Positions 60,497 to 64,000 of a stretch of 64,000 nucleotides of DNA are shown piece by piece. This DNA comes from Camarhynchus parvulus. Taxonomy: Eukaryota; Chordata; Aves; Passeriformes; Thraupidae. Location: positions 12,734,501 to 12,798,500 of the forward strand of contig NC_044578.1 of NCBI RefSeq assembly GCF_901933205.1, given 5' to 3'. The notes under the pieces were generated by a model. That model worked only from the letters and a program-made list of their open reading frames with translations, was not told the DNA's origin and ran no database searches. Position 1 is the first letter of the stretch; every line of letters starts with the position of its first letter. A program made the position numbers and the translations under genes.

Positions 60497-62048
60497 AAAA
60501 GTAGCTTGCAGGGAGCTGGATATTGAGCAGGCTGGTACACACAAGTAGGAAGTGCCAGACTGTAAATTTCTGGGGAATGTTTTTGCTTATGAGCCAGAGT
60601 GCTGGGTTTGGTGTGAAACTTCTGCCTTTGGTTTCCTTAACAGTCTCTCATGCAGTTGGACCTACCCAGCATTTAGCAGCAGTGACAACGACAGCCTGAC
60701 CTCCGCTCTAGCGCTTCGGCTGCCACAATCTCACTCCACCCCACATGAGTGAATTCTAAATTTAAAAAACAACCCTCATGCTTCTTTCATGCACTTCAGT
60801 AAGCAGTTTTTCTCTTAGATGTGTAACATATGCTGCATCTATGTATTTTCATCTCTTTCACTGCCCTCTCTTTCCTCTCCATTCTGCAAGACAAGGGAAT
60901 TTTTAACAATTTTTCCTCTGCTGTGCATGGGAACGCCATTCATCTTGTGCTGTGTCAGTCAAAGCCCATCACTCTGCAGTCAGGTATATCAGCTTAATCC
61001 TGCTACAAAGTTCAGATTTTCTAAAAATCTGAGAACTGAGTTTGTCAGCCAACAAACAGCATCAAATTCCTTGTTCCGCATGTTGAGTGATGAAATGTCT
61101 ATACTTTATTTCTTTTTCTGGTTTCTAATTTCCCAGCAGTTTCTATGCTTCTGTGATGGGAACTTCAAAAACTTTCATTAATTATTAGTAGCCCTGGTCA
61201 GAGAAATTTAGCTGGAATCATATTCTTCTGGAACATTCAGGTCTGTTATTGCAGTACAAGGTCAGTTCTAATTTTATCAGAATTAACTTTCCAAAAAAGC
61301 CTGGAGTACATTTCTGTCAATGTTACAGGACTCAAATATTACCAGTTTTTATTTCAGACTTTTTATATCTGTGATTATAAATTTATGATTTATATGATTA
61401 ATGATAATGTTTATTCTAATAAATTTTTAAAATAAAAGTAAGTTTTACTTGTAAGTTATTTTCAGAACACGCAGGTGTAATTTCTTGTCTCTTTCCAAAC
61501 TGAAAATGTCTTCATAAGACAAAATATTCCCATGTGATCCAGGAAACTCCAGTATAACACTAAGCAGAGAGGACTTTAATACACACCTCAGTGAAATGTC
61601 TTGTTTTACAGGCTGCCATAGATGTTTATCACGTGTCTAATATTTCCTATTTGATGGAATATAAATGTAGAAATATTCTGGAAATAATGCACTTGATAGA
61701 ATGCATTTGCAGTTAAGTTTTTTTTAATATGTGCCATGCAGTATATTGTGGATCATAAAAAGAATGCAAATTAAACTAATTTAGTCTCAGTGAAGAACAA
61801 AATCAAATTCCTTTTGCTGCAAAACCCAGGTAGCCACCAAATGTATTTAAAGATCTAAAAATATCCCAAAACTCTCAGCATTTTCCAGCCTGTTTTACAG
61901 TGTAATTTTTTAAATGAAATATTCCAATGCAAAAGTGTAAATATCAGCACAAGCACACATTCACGCTCTATGAACAGTAAATCTTACATTATATGCAATG
62001 AAGTTTAAATGGCATCTATTTTTTCAAGAAAAAGATTGTGGAAAAAAA
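60497..62048. other. Non-coding unique DNA
   Basis: No gene is supported. A 120-codon plus-strand frame (60819-61181) is Cys/Phe/Ser/Leu-rich, consistent with reading pyrimidine-rich noncoding DNA, and has no domain. Very AT-rich sequence at 61370-61450 shows several AATAAA-like words without other transcript features. Confidence 0.5.
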
Positions 62049-62070
62049 TCATATCCATCATATCCATCAT
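62049..62070. repeat. 9-bp tandem repeat, 2.4 copies
   Basis: TCATATCCA is repeated directly (62049-62057, 62058-62066) and then begins a third time as TCAT. Confidence 0.8.
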
Positions 62071-62664
62071 TAAAAATACATAAGAAAACAAAATATGGGA
62101 GAAATATACAAGTCAAAAATATGTGGCAGAAATTTCAGGAAATCAGTTTCTCTCTTTGGAACGCATAGGTAACTTCCATGTCTTTCTCAGCTTGCTCTTG
62201 AATACCCTGTGTGCTGCACTGTATCAAACTTGCTACAAATTGCTGTTAAACATGGGCTTCTAATAGTGACAGGTTTTCCACACCTCTAAACTGAAAATTC
62301 ATGAAACACTGTTTTTAATTCAATAAATGTGAGGCCTGCAAAACAGCACAAGCCCCAGCTCTTACTTCCTGCGCATTGACCCTTATTAGAACCAACTGTT
62401 GTGAATTTCAGTGCTCCAGATTGAAATTAAAAAATTAAAATCTTGACGATCACAGCTGTTTGGATAGTTTCAATGGAGGTCCAATTCAAAATTCAGGTTC
62501 TGTTTCATGGCTGACTTGAGTGATCCTCCTTGAAAAGCTTTGTGCTGTCCTCTACTAAGTGTTCTTTGGCACACAGAAAGCAAATGGTGAGAAAGTAAGG
62601 TAAAATCTGTTTGTATTGGGTTTTTTTAATGGAGGTAATTATAGCTGTTTGCTAATTCCACTGA

Positions 62665-62763
62665 GAGGATCAAATTCTGCTCTCTAAAGGCAGTATAAGT
62701 CCACTGAAACCATCTGAATTATTCCAAATTCATTCCAGATAAGTGCCAGAAGAATTTGTCCCC
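62665..62763. repeat. Foldback repeat relic, CAAATTCTGCTCTC ends
   Basis: The left end GATCAAATTCTGCTCTCT (from 62668) and the right end GCCAGAAGAATTTGTCCCC (to 62763) are reverse-complementary over CAAATTCT and partly beyond. Between them AGTCCACTGAAACCATCTGA and TTCATTCCAGATAAG echo a TAACTCCATTGAAGTCAATGGAGTTACTCCAGATTTA centre. This matches an old foldback repeat common in turtles, crocodiles and birds (ends like CAAATTCTGCTCTCAG). It invalidates the C-terminal part of the 112-codon minus-strand frame as a gene. Confidence 0.5.
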
Positions 62764-64000
62764 TTGGACTATAAAGACAAAATTTTAAATGTATTAAACA
62801 GGAAATCAGAACTCCAAAAGACAAAGAGTTAATTAGTACACAGCTGAATATATAAACTAAATAAATTATCCAGGACATATTGTGCCCAAAGAAGTGGTGC
62901 CAAGTGTAGCTATTTTGAAAGGCTGTCAGATGGAGGCATTTGGTGGTTTGCATAGCAGATAGAGACTGCTGAATGCCTCCCTCGAGCCTGACACCATTGA
63001 TGGTGTATAACCTTAATTGCAATCTGATTCCAAAGCCTTCTCTCTCTTTTGCTGCTGGCAGTCACGTCCACCTGAGAGTGGACAAAACTCCAGATGCAGT
63101 AACTTAAAGCTGTAAGCTCCCTCCCTGAACTGATACGTGATAGGAATGCCTAATACTGAAATTGCTTGGAAAGATTAAAATAGCACTTGTCATCTCTCTT
63201 CAGAAAAAGAAAATAAACCTGATTTTCCAAGCTGACTGAGACCTAGTATAATTATGTGACAAAGCAAATACCAGACTCACAGCACCAAAGCAAAGTGTCT
63301 AAAGCATAAAAGCCAAACAAAACATCCAAGTCTGTCTACTTTTCTCCTCATTCCTGGTGAAATAGTTGACACATATGCATAACCAACCATACTTGGCACA
63401 TCTGCATTCAGAGGCCAATTGTCTCTCTCAAAATAATTCTGGTACTAATTGCGAGAGTGATGGAGTCTGAGACATACATACCAATGACATGAGTCAGCAA
63501 AAAATACATCCAGCTGTTCTGCCCTTGGCAGAGTCCTGGGCCTTACACAATTCAAAGCCCCGTCTTCTTCTTCTTTTTTTTTTTTTTTATTTTCTTCAAG
63601 AAGCTTAGGTCACAGTTTCATTTTGTCCTTCTGATCATTAACTTCGAGGATAAGAAGAATGATTTCACCAGAGCATCTCAAAAGAATTACAGTTTTGAGT
63701 TAAGTTCGGTGACTCCTAGTCTTTGTACCACTCTCAGCCGTGAAACTGACCCTTTTCTACTCACCTCTGTGCTGCCAGTGCCTCCCTGCTCTACTTCTCC
63801 CAACTTCTGCCCTTTAACCAGTGCTTTCACATTATGTTACCTAAAATCTTTATAGACTTTCTGGGGCTTCTTTAGGATGTATTCAGCATTTTGCTCTGCT
63901 TTGAAGAAAATGCAACAGAAGGAGGAAGAAGACAGGGGATGGTCAGGAACCTTAGATATTCAAAAGATGTTTTTGAAAAAATTCCTTTTCAGGGTTCATA
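62764..64000. other. Non-coding unique DNA at the right edge
   Basis: No gene or recognised repeat, apart from a CTT/T-rich tract at 63563-63599 with a T15 run. The window ends in unremarkable AT-rich sequence. Confidence 0.5.
63563..63599 (+). repeat. T-rich pyrimidine tract
   Basis: CTT units pass into a long T run, interrupted by a single A. It could be the tail of a minus-strand retroposon, but no element body is visible. Confidence 0.7.

Noticed and set aside
60819..61181. 120-codon Cys/Phe/Ser/Leu-rich frame that could look like a membrane protein
   Set aside because: The composition follows from pyrimidine-rich DNA. There is no organised pattern of membrane segments and no family match.
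62684..63022. 112-codon minus-strand frame
   Set aside because: Its C-terminal part falls in a decayed foldback repeat, and the rest has no recognisable domain.
1..64000. CRISPR arrays, operons, prophage or bacterial mobile systems
   Set aside because: No spaced direct repeats, Shine-Dalgarno-led gene strings or bacterial-type coding density are present. The sequence is vertebrate-like throughout.

Overview
The window looks like an AT-rich, gene-free stretch of a vertebrate nuclear genome. The organism is most likely a bird. The evidence is low overall repeat content, a CR1/L3-type LINE relic, several heavily decayed MIR-like SINE relics, old palindromic repeats of the kind I associate with turtles, crocodilians and birds, and one much younger retroviral solo LTR with a 6-bp target duplication. 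The bird assignment is inference from repeat types, because no diagnostic gene is present.

I find no protein-coding gene, exon, tRNA, rRNA or recognisable microRNA that I can support. The longest open frames (123 codons at 12735-13106, 120 at 60819-61181, 112 at 62684-63022) show no family resemblance and are about as long as chance allows in 64 kb of AT-rich DNA read in six frames. Several short open frames lie inside repeats. A lysine/glutamate/arginine frame near 44049-44297 is the TTTC microsatellite read on the minus strand, and the minus-strand frames around 3584-4368 are LTR sequence.

Layout: 1-3647 is unique DNA with a 13-bp tandem duplication. 3648-4413 is the solo LTR, on the minus strand. 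4420-22140 is unique AT-rich DNA with a TG/TA microsatellite and scattered decayed palindromic repeats. 22140-23130 has the texture of a conserved regulatory block. 23230-33250 carries an 18-bp tandem duplication, a palindromic repeat near 24.1 kb, MIR-like relics at 27.4, 28.7 and 31.7 kb, and a CpG-rich patch at 32.1-32.3 kb. 33250-33560 is the CR1/L3 LINE 3' end on the minus strand. 33640-44088 has MIR-like relics at 36.6 and 42.2-42.6 kb. 44089-44295 is a 207-nt uninterrupted polypyrimidine tract. 44300-64000 is again unique DNA with palindromic relics at 50.5, 55.7, 60.4 and 62.7 kb and several candidate conserved noncoding elements.

There are no genes here to assemble into a pathway. 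The most probable function is long-range regulation, either in a gene desert or in a very long intron, and that can only be tested by comparative alignment. I do not see a new multi-gene system. The best-supported items are the solo LTR with its intact promoter architecture, the CR1/L3 relic, the MIR-like relics and the large pyrimidine tract.
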